Below are positions 33,260 through 42,462 of a stretch of 64,000 nt of DNA, piece after piece; position 1 is the first letter of the stretch, and each line of letters opens with the position of its first letter. The position numbers and the translations under genes were made by a program. The notes under the pieces are model-generated. The model had not been told where the DNA came from, searched no databases, and saw only the letters and a program-made list of their open reading frames with translations. The stretch is from TMP-24 sp041397305 (lineage in GTDB: Bacteria > Pseudomonadota > Alphaproteobacteria > Rhodobacterales > Rhodobacteraceae): contig JAWKWX010000005.1 in the NCBI GenBank assembly GCA_041397305.1, positions 154,478 through 218,477 of the forward strand, read 5' to 3'.

Positions 33260-34735
33260 ATGAGTTTCACGCTTGCCATCGTCGGCCGGCCCAATGTCGG
33301 CAAATCCACGCTGTTCAACCGTCTGGTTGGCAAGAAGCTCGCCCTTGTCGATGATACGCCGGGCGTGACGCGCGACCTGCGCGAGGGCGAGGCGCGGCTG
33401 GGCGATCTGCGTTTCACCGTGATCGACAGCGCGGGCCTTGAGGATGTGACCGACGATAGCCTTCAGGGTCGGATGCGGCGCCTGACAGAGCGCGCGGTCG
33501 AGATGGCGGATATCTGCCTCTTCCTCATCGACGCGCGGGCCGGCATTACCGCGACCGACCGCGTCTTTGCCGATATTCTGCGCAAGAAGAACGCCCATGT
33601 GATCCTCGCCGCCAACAAGGCGGAAGGCCGCGCGGCGGATGCGGGCGTGATCGAGGCCTGGGAACTGGGCCTGGGCGAGCCCGTGCGCCTCTCGGCCGAA
33701 CATGGCGAGGGGGTGGACGAGCTTTACCATATCCTGCGCCCCCATGCCGACGCCTTCGCCGAACGCGCGGCGGCCGACGCGCCCGAGGTGGATGTCGATG
33801 TCGCGGACGACGAGAGCGAGGATGCTCCCGTCCGGATTCCGACCGAGGCAAAGCCCCTGCAGATCGCGGTTATCGGGCGGCCGAACGCCGGAAAATCGAC
33901 GCTGATCAACAAGATCATCGGCGAGGATCGACTTCTGACCGGGCCGGAGGTCGGAATTACCCGCGATGCGATCTCGGTCAAGTCCAGCTTCATGGGCACG
34001 CCGGTACGGATCTTTGATACCGCCGGGATGCGCAAGAAGGCGCGGGTCACCGAAAAGCTTGAAAAGCTATCGGTTTCGGACGGGTTGCGCGCGGTGCGCT
34101 TCGCCGAAGTGGTTGTCGTGCTGCTGGATGTCGACATCCCGTTCGAACAGCAGGACCTGCGCATCGCCGATTTTGCCGAGACCGAGGGGCGCGCCGTGGT
34201 GGTGGCGGCCAACAAATGGGACCTCGAGGAGGACAAGACCGAGAAGCTGAAGGAACTGCGCGAGGCGTTCGAACGGCTTCTGCCGCAGCTCCGGGGTGCG
34301 CCGCTTGTCACCGTCTCGGCCAAGACCGGCAAGGGGCTCGACCGGCTGCATGCCGCGATCCTGAAGGCCTATGACGTCTGGAACCGCCGCATCTCGACCG
34401 CGAAGCTGAACCAGTGGCTTGGCGCCATGACCGAGGCGCACCCGCCGCCCGCGCCCGGCGGCAAGCGCATCAAGCTGCGCTACATGACACAGGTGAAGAC
34501 GCGCCCCCCCGCTTTCGTGGTAATGACCAACCATGCCGAGGACCTGCCCGAAAGCTATGCGCGCTATCTGGTGAACGGACTGCGCGCCGATTTCGACATG
34601 CCGGGCACGCCAATCCGGCTGATGTTCCGCGATCAGGGCGACAAGAACCCCTATAAGGATCGCAAGTTCCACACGCCGTCACGGCTGAGGAAGCACAAGG
34701 AAGGCACGAACCGCCCGGACTATCGCAAGAGTTAG
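33260..34735 (+). CDS. der: ribosome-associated GTPase Der (EngA)
   Basis: An essential 50S ribosome assembly GTPase of 491 residues with two G domains in tandem. The first has GRPNVGKST (residues 8-16), GVTRD and DSAGLED; the second, from about residue 205, has GRPNAGKST, GITRD, DTAGMRKK and NKWDLEE. A C-terminal KH-like domain follows (MTEAHPPPAPGGKRIKLRYMTQ). An acidic linker (DVDVADDESED) joins the G domains. Its stop overlaps the stop of the convergent fusion gene by 4 bases, so the two transcripts must overlap at their ends. Confidence 0.97.
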   Translation: MSFTLAIVGRPNVGKSTLFNRLVGKKLALVDDTPGVTRDLREGEARLGDLRFTVIDSAGLEDVTDDSLQGRMRRLTERAVEMADICLFLIDARAGITATDRVFADILRKKNAHVILAANKAEGRAADAGVIEAWELGLGEPVRLSAEHGEGVDELYHILRPHADAFAERAAADAPEVDVDVADDESEDAPVRIPTEAKPLQIAVIGRPNAGKSTLINKIIGEDRLLTGPEVGITRDAISVKSSFMGTPVRIFDTAGMRKKARVTEKLEKLSVSDGLRAVRFAEVVVVLLDVDIPFEQQDLRIADFAETEGRAVVVAANKWDLEEDKTEKLKELREAFERLLPQLRGAPLVTVSAKTGKGLDRLHAAILKAYDVWNRRISTAKLNQWLGAMTEAHPPPAPGGKRIKLRYMTQVKTRPPAFVVMTNHAEDLPESYARYLVNGLRADFDMPGTPIRLMFRDQGDKNPYKDRKFHTPSRLRKHKEGTNRPDYRKS

Positions 34736-36579
34736 GGCCAGGCCTCGGCCAGGATCCAGTTGCGCCGTTCGATGAACTCTTTCTTCTGCAAGAGCTGCTC
34801 GATTCGCGCGGCGTGCGCCCGGCAGCAAGCCTCGTGCAGATCCATCAGCGCGGGGTCGCCCTCATAACGGTCGCGGTGATAGGCGCGGGCGCGGGCGAGG
34901 CGCAGGCCGTAATCTCCAGAGGCTTCCTCGTTCTTGTTGCGCTGGCGCCAATAGGTGCGCGAAACCTGCTTTTTCGCCACGACAACATCACCCCGGTACA
35001 TCTTTGCGAGATAGCTGTCGAGCGAGCGCAAGGCGAAATGTTCCAGTCGCACCAGATCATAGGTACCACGGCAGTCGAGACCGTTTTCGTTTCGGTCGGC
35101 CGCGAGCGTTTTCTGGTCACGCCCCGATCCGTCAAGCCAGCGCACCGGCCCGTGATCGGCAAACATGTCGGGGCGATGGTTGCGCAGCCGTTCAACCTTG
35201 TCGGAGAGCCGGACGATGCTCTTGACCCCGCGTCGGGATTTCATCTTTCCCGGGCGCATCGACTGATGCATCGGAAAGAGATCGAGCAGCCAGTCGCGCT
35301 CATAGCCTTTCTGGCCATTGGCGCCGTGATTGACCTCGGACACTGAAAGCACGTCGAAGGCGCCGACAGCCCCAAACAGATCGGTCAGCATCCCGTCGCC
35401 CACGCGGATATTCAGGAACTCGTCGACGTCCATCGAGATGAAGAAATCCGCCTCGCGCATGGCCCTCAGGTGATGGGCGTAGTTCAGCGCGATCGGCTGG
35501 AAGGCGGTTTCGCCGGTGGCGATGGCCGGATTGGGCAGGTGAATAAGCTCGCCCAGATCCTGCAGCCGGTCCAGCAGCCGGTCGGTCCCGTCGGTGCAAT
35601 CGTTGGTGAAGACGACGAAGTCGGTCACACCGACGGATTTGTGCCAGGCGAGCCATTCAAGGATGAAAGGACCCTCATCCTTCATGCAGGTGGCGATCAA
35701 CGTGCGAGGGGCCGTTATCGGCCAGGGGCGGAAGCTGCGGGGCGGAAGCGTCGAGCCGGGCTCCGGCCTGGCGTCCCGTTCGAAATATTTGACGGTGCTC
35801 GTCGCCACATTCGAGGGTGCGTAGCGAAACCCCTTTGCTGTGATCAGCGCCTGCAGGCGCGCCTCTGTCGCGGCGCCGTAAAGCTTGGGGTGAAACTCCA
35901 TCACGATGGCACGCACCGACCCCAGATCGGCGTTGTCCAGAAGCCCGAGTTCGCCCCCCTCGATGTCGCAGACAAGGACGGTCGGACGCAATTCCTCCAG
36001 AAGATCGCCGACTGCGGCGCGCGGCACTTCGACTGCCTCGGTCCAGTTATTGGGCGCCACACCCATCGACGATGCCCAGAAGTCGGGCCGCAGGTAGAAG
36101 GGCAGGGGCGGGCCGTCATCGGCGCTGACGACGCCGTTGCGCAGATCGACCTCGGGGACAGCGTTCAACCGATGGGTCTCGCGGATCAGGGGCAGAAGGG
36201 CAGGGTTTGCCTCGATCGTCGTCACGCTCTCGACCCCTGGAACCAGCGCGGCGGCGGTCGACAACAGGCCAAGGCCCGCGCCGAATTCCAGCACCCGGTC
36301 GCCGGGGCGCAGCAATGCTCGCAAGGCGGCACGCTCTCCGCCTTCGTAGCGGCCGCTGCGCAAGGGCCGTTCAATTTTCGGCGTGATGATCGCGGGCACG
36401 AACGGCACCTTGATGCCGCGGCTGTCAATAACCTCGGAATATTCCACGATCCCGGTCGGCGCTTCCGGCGCCGCGCCGCCCGTATCCGGCTTCTTCTTCC
36501 CGCCAATCTGTTCAGGCAAATCTCGACCCGCATCTCTTGCTATTGCACTCTCGGGGCTGCGGCCCCGTGGGTCAAGCAC
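34732..36579 (-). CDS. FkbM-type methyltransferase fused to a glycosyltransferase 2-like domain
   Basis: A 615-residue two-domain enzyme. Residues about 60-270 are an FkbM SAM-dependent methyltransferase: VLEFGAGLGLLSTAAA (motif I), TTIEANP, VLVCDIEGGELGLL and AIVMEFHPKLY. Residues about 290-560 are a Glyco_tranf_2_4-type glycosyltransferase with LIATCMKDEGPFILEWLAWH, FTNDCTDGTD and the metal-binding DVDEF. The C-terminal part is basic and aromatic. It probably adds and caps a sugar on surface polysaccharide or a glycan-carrying protein; this is inference. The start is not certain. No other glycan genes are next to it. Confidence 0.85.
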   Translation of the reverse strand: MLDPRGRSPESAIARDAGRDLPEQIGGKKKPDTGGAAPEAPTGIVEYSEVIDSRGIKVPFVPAIITPKIERPLRSGRYEGGERAALRALLRPGDRVLEFGAGLGLLSTAAALVPGVESVTTIEANPALLPLIRETHRLNAVPEVDLRNGVVSADDGPPLPFYLRPDFWASSMGVAPNNWTEAVEVPRAAVGDLLEELRPTVLVCDIEGGELGLLDNADLGSVRAIVMEFHPKLYGAATEARLQALITAKGFRYAPSNVATSTVKYFERDARPEPGSTLPPRSFRPWPITAPRTLIATCMKDEGPFILEWLAWHKSVGVTDFVVFTNDCTDGTDRLLDRLQDLGELIHLPNPAIATGETAFQPIALNYAHHLRAMREADFFISMDVDEFLNIRVGDGMLTDLFGAVGAFDVLSVSEVNHGANGQKGYERDWLLDLFPMHQSMRPGKMKSRRGVKSIVRLSDKVERLRNHRPDMFADHGPVRWLDGSGRDQKTLAADRNENGLDCRGTYDLVRLEHFALRSLDSYLAKMYRGDVVVAKKQVSRTYWRQRNKNEEASGDYGLRLARARAYHRDRYEGDPALMDLHEACCRAHAARIEQLLQKKEFIERRNWILAEAWP

Positions 36580-36585
36580 CCGAGA

Positions 36586-37881
36586 TCAGACGAGCTCGCC
36601 CGACGGGGTCAGGCGCGAGCGGCCGCCGAGCCATGGGGCCAGCGCCTGCGGCAGTACCACGCCGCCGTCCTCGGTCTGGCCGTTCTCCAGAACCGCGATC
36701 AGACAGCGCCCGACGGCAAGGCCCGACCCGTTCAGCGTATGGACGAACTCTGGCTTGCCGCCGCCCTGCGGCCGGTAGCGCGCGTTCATCCGCCGCGCCT
36801 GGAAATCGCCGCAGACCGAGACCGAGGAGATCTCTCGGTAGGTGTTCTGGCCGGGCAGCCACACTTCCAGATCATGGGTCTTCTGTGCGCCAAACCCCAT
36901 GTCGCCGGTGCACAGAACGATGGTGCGGTAGGCCAGCCCCAGCCGCTCCAGCACCGCTTCGGCGCATTTCGTCATGCGATCATGTTCGGCGAGTGAGGTT
37001 TCGGGCGTGGTGATCGACACCATCTCGACCTTCTCGAACTGGTGCTGGCGCAGCATGCCCGCCGTATCCTTGCCCGCGCTGCCTGCCTCGGAGCGGAAGC
37101 ACTGGGTGTGCGATGTCATGCGGATCGGCAGGGCAGATTCGTCAAGGATGTCGCCCGCGACCGTGTTGGTCAGCGTCACTTCGGAGGTCGGGATCAGCCA
37201 CCAGCCATTGGTGGTCTGATAGCTGTCCTCGGCGAATTTCGGCAGTTGGTTGGTACCGTACATCGCCTCTTCCTTGACGAGGACCGGGGTCATCGTCTCG
37301 GTCAGCCCATGTTCGCCCGTATGCAGGTCCAGCATGAATTGCGCGAGAGCGCGGTGGATGCGCGCGACCGCGCCCCTCAGGACGACAAAGCGGCTGCCCG
37401 AAAGCTTGGCGGCGGTTTCGAAATCCATCCCCGCCTTCACGCCCGGGATGTCGAAATGTTCGCGCGGCCGGAAGGAGAAGGTGCCGGGCGTGCCCCAGCG
37501 ACGGATTTCCCGATTGTCATGCTCGTCCTTGCCGTCCGGTACTTCGTCGAGCGGCAGGTTGGGGATGGTGAGCAGAAGCTGGCGCAACGCCTCGTCCTTC
37601 GCACTCGCCTCTTCGCCCAGACGTGCGATCTCGGCCTTCTTTTCGGCGACAAGCGCGCGCAACCGCTCGAACTCTGCATCGTCACCGCGCGCCCTGGCCG
37701 CGCCCACATCCTTGGACGCCGCGTTCTGCGCCGCCTGCGCGGTCTCGGCCGCGAGGATATGCGCACGCCGCGCCTCGTCGATCGCGAGGATCGCCGACGA
37801 CATCGCCTGCGACCCCGGGCGCCGCGTCAGGCGGCGGTCGAACTCGGCGGGATTGTCGCGGATGGCGCGGATGTCATGCAT
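36586..37881 (-). CDS. serS: seryl-tRNA synthetase
   Basis: A 431-residue class II synthetase that charges tRNA-Ser and tRNA-Sec. The N-terminal coiled-coil arm that grips the long variable arm spans about residues 27-100. Catalytic motifs are FRSEAGSAGKDTAGMLRQHQFEKVE (motif 2) and GSGLAVGRCLIAVLEN (motif 3), with PTSEVTLTN and SSVSVCGDFQARRMN contacting serine and ATP. The ATG is placed at MHDIRAIRDNP, the standard start; longer readings add non-conserved sequence. AGGTGAG precedes it. A tRNA-Ser gene lies about 900 bases away. Confidence 0.97.
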   Translation of the reverse strand: MHDIRAIRDNPAEFDRRLTRRPGSQAMSSAILAIDEARRAHILAAETAQAAQNAASKDVGAARARGDDAEFERLRALVAEKKAEIARLGEEASAKDEALRQLLLTIPNLPLDEVPDGKDEHDNREIRRWGTPGTFSFRPREHFDIPGVKAGMDFETAAKLSGSRFVVLRGAVARIHRALAQFMLDLHTGEHGLTETMTPVLVKEEAMYGTNQLPKFAEDSYQTTNGWWLIPTSEVTLTNTVAGDILDESALPIRMTSHTQCFRSEAGSAGKDTAGMLRQHQFEKVEMVSITTPETSLAEHDRMTKCAEAVLERLGLAYRTIVLCTGDMGFGAQKTHDLEVWLPGQNTYREISSVSVCGDFQARRMNARYRPQGGGKPEFVHTLNGSGLAVGRCLIAVLENGQTEDGGVVLPQALAPWLGGRSRLTPSGELV

Positions 37882-38039
37882 GGGGCTCACCTGTCGATTG
37901 CGGCCCGATATATGCCCGATGGCGGGAGTGTTGAAAACCGGCAAATGCGCATGACCTTGCCAGTTGCCGAAGCGCCGCCCCCCGCTGTTCGATCCCACGG
38001 GCGATGGTGAAATCCTTTCGCTGGAATGGACGGAAGCCT

Positions 38040-38288
38040 GTCGGACAGGTTCGTCATGGAAGCGCCACGACAACGCCCGCTGTCACAGCAGCAATACCAC
38101 GATCGCGAGCTTTGCTCGCGCAGTTGGGCTGGAACCTGTGCATCAACCCGAAAACGGTGGCGATGTGGCGCAGACGCGCGACGGTCGGGGATCGGAACAC
38201 CGCGCCGACGGGGCCGCGCTCGACGGTTCGGACCGAGGTCGGGGAAGCGATATGCTTGGCTTTCCCTCGCCACATGCTGCCGCCGCTG
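38040..38288 (+). pseudogene. N-terminal fragment of an IS481-family transposase
   Basis: One frame reads VGQVRHGSATTTPAV, then LCINPKTVAMWRRRATVGD, GPRSTVRTE and FPRHMLPPL. That is the start region of IS481-type integrase-core transposases (HTH part ahead of the DDE domain). The original ATG is lost, several positions have decayed, and the sequence stops at the LLPLDD region. There is no catalytic DDE part. It joins directly to an IS256-type fragment. Recognition is from remembered family sequence. Confidence 0.6.
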
Positions 38289-38656
38289 GGAGACCCGCGC
38301 GGGACTGTCGAGCTGCGCCTCCCGAAGCGCCGGAAGGGCCGCCAATTCGGTGGCCTCCTCGAACCTCGGCGCATGACCGAGAGGCCCAGACGGCGGTGAT
38401 CCAGGAGGCCTGCATGCAGGGCATCCCACGTGGCCCGTTGACGATCTCGTCAAGGCCATGGGCAGTCGGGGACCAGCAAGAGCCCGGTCTCGCGGCTATG
38501 CGAAGCGATCAGCGGCAAGGTGAGGGCCATCCTCGCCAGCCTCTCGATCGTGACTGGCGCTCGCCATTGTCCTCGGAGCAATGGCGGACAAAGGCTCGCC
38601 ACTGGATCGACGCCACCTGTCTGAAGTTCCGGCGTGGCCGAAGGGGCGTGAAGAGG
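38281..38656 (+). pseudogene. frameshifted internal fragment of an IS256-family transposase
   Basis: Reading across three frames gives RRWETRAG, TVELRLPKRRKGRQF, LLEPRRMTER, QTAVIQEACMQGIP, VDDLVKAMG, SKSPVSRLCEAISGKV and WIDATCLKFRRG. This is the ordered middle of an IS256-type transposase, including the WIDATYLKVR strand with the first catalytic Asp. At least four frameshifts make it dead. It begins where the IS481 piece stops and fades before the tRNA gene. About 140 bases between it and the tRNA hold nothing I can name. Confidence 0.6.
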
Positions 38657-38797
38657 AAAAGACGTATTCTTGCCAACAACCGCTGCGCGCCCATGCGCGT
38701 TCAAGCGCGATACCATGCAGGATTTTCTGCCTCTTCGCCGCAACTCATGGTGATTTCAGCCTTGTTTTCGGGGTCTTGGACATATAGAGCGGGCAGC

Positions 38798-38887
38798 GGA
38801 GTGGTGGCCGAGTGGTCGAAGGCACACCCCTGCTAAGGGTGCAGACGGGAAACCGTCTCGAGGGTTCGAATCCCTTCCACTCCGCCA
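38798..38887 (+). tRNA. tRNA-Ser (anticodon GCT)
   Basis: A 90-base gene with encoded CCA. Acceptor GGAGTGG pairs with CCACTCC, with discriminator G. The D-arm is GGCCGAGTGGTCGAAGGC, the anticodon loop CTGCTAA gives GCU, and a long class II variable arm is seen (GACGGGAAACCGTC). The T-arm is GAGGG-TTCGAAT-CCCTT. It reads serine codons AGC and AGU. It marks the left edge of the accessory region. Confidence 0.97.
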
Positions 38888-38982
38888 GCGCATAAAGTAT
38901 TGATATTAAAAGATTTTATGCCTCTGGCATTGGGCGTGATTTCCGCGGCCCGCGGTGCCCGATGCCCGCTAGAGGCTTCAAA

Positions 38983-39048
38983 TCACAGGCGAAATAGCCG
39001 CCCGGAATGACGCGAGCCTCTGTTTGGCATTTGGCGCGATACGGTTTT
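38983..39048 (+). repeat. tRNA-downstream direct repeat, copy A
   Basis: This 66-base block aligns without gaps to 44935-45000 with nine mismatches, both copies containing the identical core TTTGGCATTTGGCGCGATAC. It begins 96 bases after the CCA of tRNA-Ser; copy B begins 97 bases after a tRNA 3' fragment. The sequence between (38888-38982) is a weaker match to the same interval of copy B. Downstream, at about 39113, GGGGCTTTGCTGCATG resembles an IS5-family terminal repeat. No gene is seen in 38888-39177. Confidence 0.75.
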
Positions 39049-39177
39049 TAGCGGCGCTCACAGCTAAGGGGATTCACTCTGGCTGCCGATGATTGAACAG
39101 GTGCATGAGACCTGGGGCTTTGCTGCATGTTCTATCATATGGGTCCTGTATAAGACGATTTCCGCCAAGACCTTCTG

Positions 39178-42100
39178 TCAGTGAAAGTCCCTTGAACCTG
39201 GGATGATGCGCGCGTTTCGGGGGTGGCACGGCATGGGCGCCGGGATTGGGTGCTTTACCTCGTCCGCGCGGGAAAGGGGCGGCGCAAGGCTGCGGTCGGA
39301 CAGGCGCAGAAGAACGGCGCTGCGGTCCTGCAATGATTCCACCACGATATGGGTCACGCCAGAGGCCGTGTCGCGTTGAACCCGGCCCGTCACCTGCATC
39401 AGCCGCGCGGTCATGATCACCTTGCGGAAGGCGGCCATCATCTTGGGCCAGACCACCAGATTGGCCACGCCGGTTTCATCCTCGAGCGTGATGAAGCAGA
39501 CGCCCTTGGCGCTGCCCGGGCGCTGGCGGACCAGTACAAGCCCCGCCATCTGCAGGCGGCGGTTGTTGGCAACCCCGGCCAGATCGGCGGCGCGGACAAA
39601 CCCCTGCCGCGTCATGCTGGCGCGCAGGAACGCCATCGGATGGGCCTTCAGCGACAGGCGCAGGGTCTGGTAGTCGGCCACCACCTGTTCGCACAGCGGC
39701 ATTTGCGGCAGTTGCGCCAGAGGTTCGTGGCCCTCGTCCCGCTTGGCCCCGAGCAGCGGCAGGTCGGGGGCATCGCGCAGGGCCTTTGCCTCCCACAGGG
39801 CGGCGCGGCGGTCCAGCCCGATCGAGCGGAAGGCATCAGCCGCAGCAAGGACACGGACCGTCCTGGCATTCAGGCGCGCACGGGCGGAAAGATCGGCAAG
39901 GCTGGCAAAGGGTTCGTCCCTTGCCTGCATCAGCCGCTCTGCCGCCCTCTGCTCCATGCCCTCCACCTGACGCAGCCCCAGCCGCAGGGCAAAGGCGTTG
40001 CCCGCAGGCTCGAGCGTATTGTTCCAGTCGCTGAAGTTCACATCCGCCTCGCGCAGCTCGACCCCGTGCTCTCGCGCATCGCGCACGATCTGGGCCGGGG
40101 CGTAGAACCCCATCGGCTGCGAGTTCAGCAGCGCACAGGCAAAGGCCGCCGGATAATGGCATTTCAGCCAAGCCGAGACATAGACGAGCAGGGCAAAACT
40201 GACCGCATGGCTTTCGGGAAAACCGTAATCGCCAAAGCCCTTGATCTGATTGAAACACCGTCGGGCGAATTCGGGGTCGTAGCCACGATCGATCATCCGG
40301 CCGACCATCAGGTCTTCAAGCCGACCGATAGTGCCGCGCGACCGGAACGTGGCCATGGCACGACGCAGTTCGTTGGCCTCGGCCGAGGTAAACCGGGCCG
40401 CGTCCATGGCGATCTTCATTGCCTGTTCCTGGAAGATCGGCACGCCCAAGGTGCGGGACAGGATGTTTTCCAGCTCCTTCTGGGGATGCTCCGGGCCGGG
40501 GGCAGGATATTCAACCTTCTCTTGCCCGCTGCGCCGCCGCAGATACGGATGAACCATGTCGCCCTGAATGGGACCGGGACGGACAATGGCGACCTCGATC
40601 ACCAGATCGTAGAAGCGGCGGGGCTTCAGCCGGGGCAGCATGTTCATCTGCGCCCGGCTTTCCACCTGAAATACACCGATACTGTCCCCCCGGCACAGCA
40701 TGTCGTAGGTGTCCGTATCGTCCGCCGGAATCGAGGCAAGGTCATGCGCGACGCCATATTGGCAGCGCAGGATTTCAAAGCATTTGCGGATGCAGGTCAG
40801 CATCCCCAGGGCCAGAATATCCATCTTGAGGATGCCAAGTTCATCGATGTCATCCTTGTCCCATTCGATGAAACTGCGCTCTGGCATGGCGGCATTGCCG
40901 ATGGGCACGGTTTCGTGCAACGCACCTTCTGTCAGGATAAATCCGCCGACGTGCTGGGACAGATGGCGCGGCATGCCGATAATCTGTTCGGCCAGCCGGA
41001 TCGTGCGGGCCATCAGGGGATCGGTCAGGTCCACCCCTGCCTCGCGGCTGTTGGCCTCGCCCATGCTGGTGCCCCAGGAACCCCAGACGGTTTTCGCCAG
41101 CGCCGCCGTCACATCTTCCGAAAGTCCCATGACCTTGCCCACCTCACGGATAGCCGAGCGCGGGCGATAGTGAATCACGGTGGCGCAAAGGCCAGCGCGA
41201 TGGCGGCCATACTTGTCATAGATATGCTGAATCACCTCTTCGCGGCGCTCATGCTCGAAATCCACGTCGATGTCGGGTGGCTCGTCACGGTCGAGGCTGA
41301 TGAAACGCTCGAAGAGCAACTCCTGCTCGGTGGGATCGACCGAGGTGATGCCCAGCACATAACACACCGCCGAATTGGCCGCCGATCCGCGCCCCTGGCA
41401 GAGGATGCCCTGCGCCCGTGCCCAGAGGACGATTTCGTGGACGGTGAGGAAATACTGCGGGATCTTCTTCAGCCCGATGATCTCCAGTTCCCTGACCAGC
41501 AGATTGCGCACCTTGCCCGGCAGGCCCGCAGGATAGCGCTGCGCTGCCCCTGCCCATGTCAGCTTTTCCAGCTGGCTTTGCGCGGTTTCGCCTGCGGGCA
41601 CGGTTTCGTGGGGATAGACATAGGCCAGCTCCTCCAGCCCGAACCGGCACGCATCGGCCACCTCGCGCGTGGCGCGGATGGCATGGGGCCAGTCGGCGAA
41701 AAGGCGCACCATCTGGGCGGGGGATTTCAGGTGGCGTTCGGCATTGGCGTCCAGCAGGAAGCCCGCCCTGTGGATCGTGGTCTTTTCGCGGATGCAGGTC
41801 ATCACGTCCTGCAGGGGGCGGCGGTCGGGGGCGTGGTAATGCACGTCATTGGTGGCAAGGATCGACAGGCCATGCGCCCGGGCAAGCCGGTCGAGCCGGT
41901 TGATCCGGGCCCGGTCGTCGCCGCGATAGAGATAGCTGACCGCGATATGGCGCAGCGTCGGTAGAAGGCGGGTCAGGTCCGGCAGGCGGTGGGCCAATCC
42001 GGCATCGGGCAGCGCGATCAGTTGCACCCCTGCGGCATGGGCAGCCAGATCGGCCAGCGTGATGTCGCAGACGCCCTTGGCCTGCCAGTTCTGGCCGGTG

Positions 42101-42462
42101 TCGTGCCGTTTGCCTTTAGTCAGAAGGCTGCAGAGCCGACCATAAGCCGCGCGGTCGCGGGGATAGGCGAGAAACTCTTCGCCCGTGACCAACTGCAGTC
42201 GGCAGCCGATGACCGGGCGCAGGCTGGCCTTGCGCGCCTCGGCATGAAGGCGGACGACCCCAGCCATCGTGTTCAAATCGGCCACACCCAAAGCATCATA
42301 TCCAAGCGCATGGGCAGTGGCGGCCAAATCGCTGGCCTCGGACGCTCCGCGCAGAAAGGAGAAAGGTGTAGTCACGCCAAGCTCTACATAATCCGCGCGC
42401 GGATTGGGGAGAAAATCCCCGGTCAGTGTCTTGCGGATTCGGCGGGTGTCATTGTCTGGCAT
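39178..42462 (-). CDS. dnaE2: error-prone DNA polymerase DnaE2 (ImuC)
   Basis: A C-family polymerase of 1094 residues that performs SOS translesion synthesis with ImuA and ImuB. N-terminal PHP domain (YVELGVTTPFSFLRGAS, VADLNTMAGVVRLH), the polymerase core with the catalytic PPDIDVDFEHERREEV, and a C-terminal helix-hairpin-helix and OB-fold region (GLVLVRQRPGSAKGVCFITLEDETG). DnaE2 features separate it from replicative DnaE1: the shorter length, this C-terminal OB ending, and the imuB neighbour. The ATG shares one base with the imuB stop. Confidence 0.95.
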   Translation of the reverse strand: MPDNDTRRIRKTLTGDFLPNPRADYVELGVTTPFSFLRGASEASDLAATAHALGYDALGVADLNTMAGVVRLHAEARKASLRPVIGCRLQLVTGEEFLAYPRDRAAYGRLCSLLTKGKRHDTGQNWQAKGVCDITLADLAAHAAGVQLIALPDAGLAHRLPDLTRLLPTLRHIAVSYLYRGDDRARINRLDRLARAHGLSILATNDVHYHAPDRRPLQDVMTCIREKTTIHRAGFLLDANAERHLKSPAQMVRLFADWPHAIRATREVADACRFGLEELAYVYPHETVPAGETAQSQLEKLTWAGAAQRYPAGLPGKVRNLLVRELEIIGLKKIPQYFLTVHEIVLWARAQGILCQGRGSAANSAVCYVLGITSVDPTEQELLFERFISLDRDEPPDIDVDFEHERREEVIQHIYDKYGRHRAGLCATVIHYRPRSAIREVGKVMGLSEDVTAALAKTVWGSWGTSMGEANSREAGVDLTDPLMARTIRLAEQIIGMPRHLSQHVGGFILTEGALHETVPIGNAAMPERSFIEWDKDDIDELGILKMDILALGMLTCIRKCFEILRCQYGVAHDLASIPADDTDTYDMLCRGDSIGVFQVESRAQMNMLPRLKPRRFYDLVIEVAIVRPGPIQGDMVHPYLRRRSGQEKVEYPAPGPEHPQKELENILSRTLGVPIFQEQAMKIAMDAARFTSAEANELRRAMATFRSRGTIGRLEDLMVGRMIDRGYDPEFARRCFNQIKGFGDYGFPESHAVSFALLVYVSAWLKCHYPAAFACALLNSQPMGFYAPAQIVRDAREHGVELREADVNFSDWNNTLEPAGNAFALRLGLRQVEGMEQRAAERLMQARDEPFASLADLSARARLNARTVRVLAAADAFRSIGLDRRAALWEAKALRDAPDLPLLGAKRDEGHEPLAQLPQMPLCEQVVADYQTLRLSLKAHPMAFLRASMTRQGFVRAADLAGVANNRRLQMAGLVLVRQRPGSAKGVCFITLEDETGVANLVVWPKMMAAFRKVIMTARLMQVTGRVQRDTASGVTHIVVESLQDRSAVLLRLSDRSLAPPLSRADEVKHPIPAPMPCHPRNARIIPGSRDFH

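Noticed and set aside
38004..38799. Intact transposase gene next to the tRNA
   Set aside because: The transposase-like words are spread over three frames and two unrelated families; no intact catalytic domain or terminal repeats.
39349..41964. 870-codon plus-strand frame opposite dnaE2
   Set aside because: It is fully antisense to a convincing DnaE2 sequence and shows no start signal or domain.
39178..42462. Replicative polymerase DnaE1
   Set aside because: Length, C-terminal end and the imuB/imuA neighbours with an SOS box fit DnaE2.
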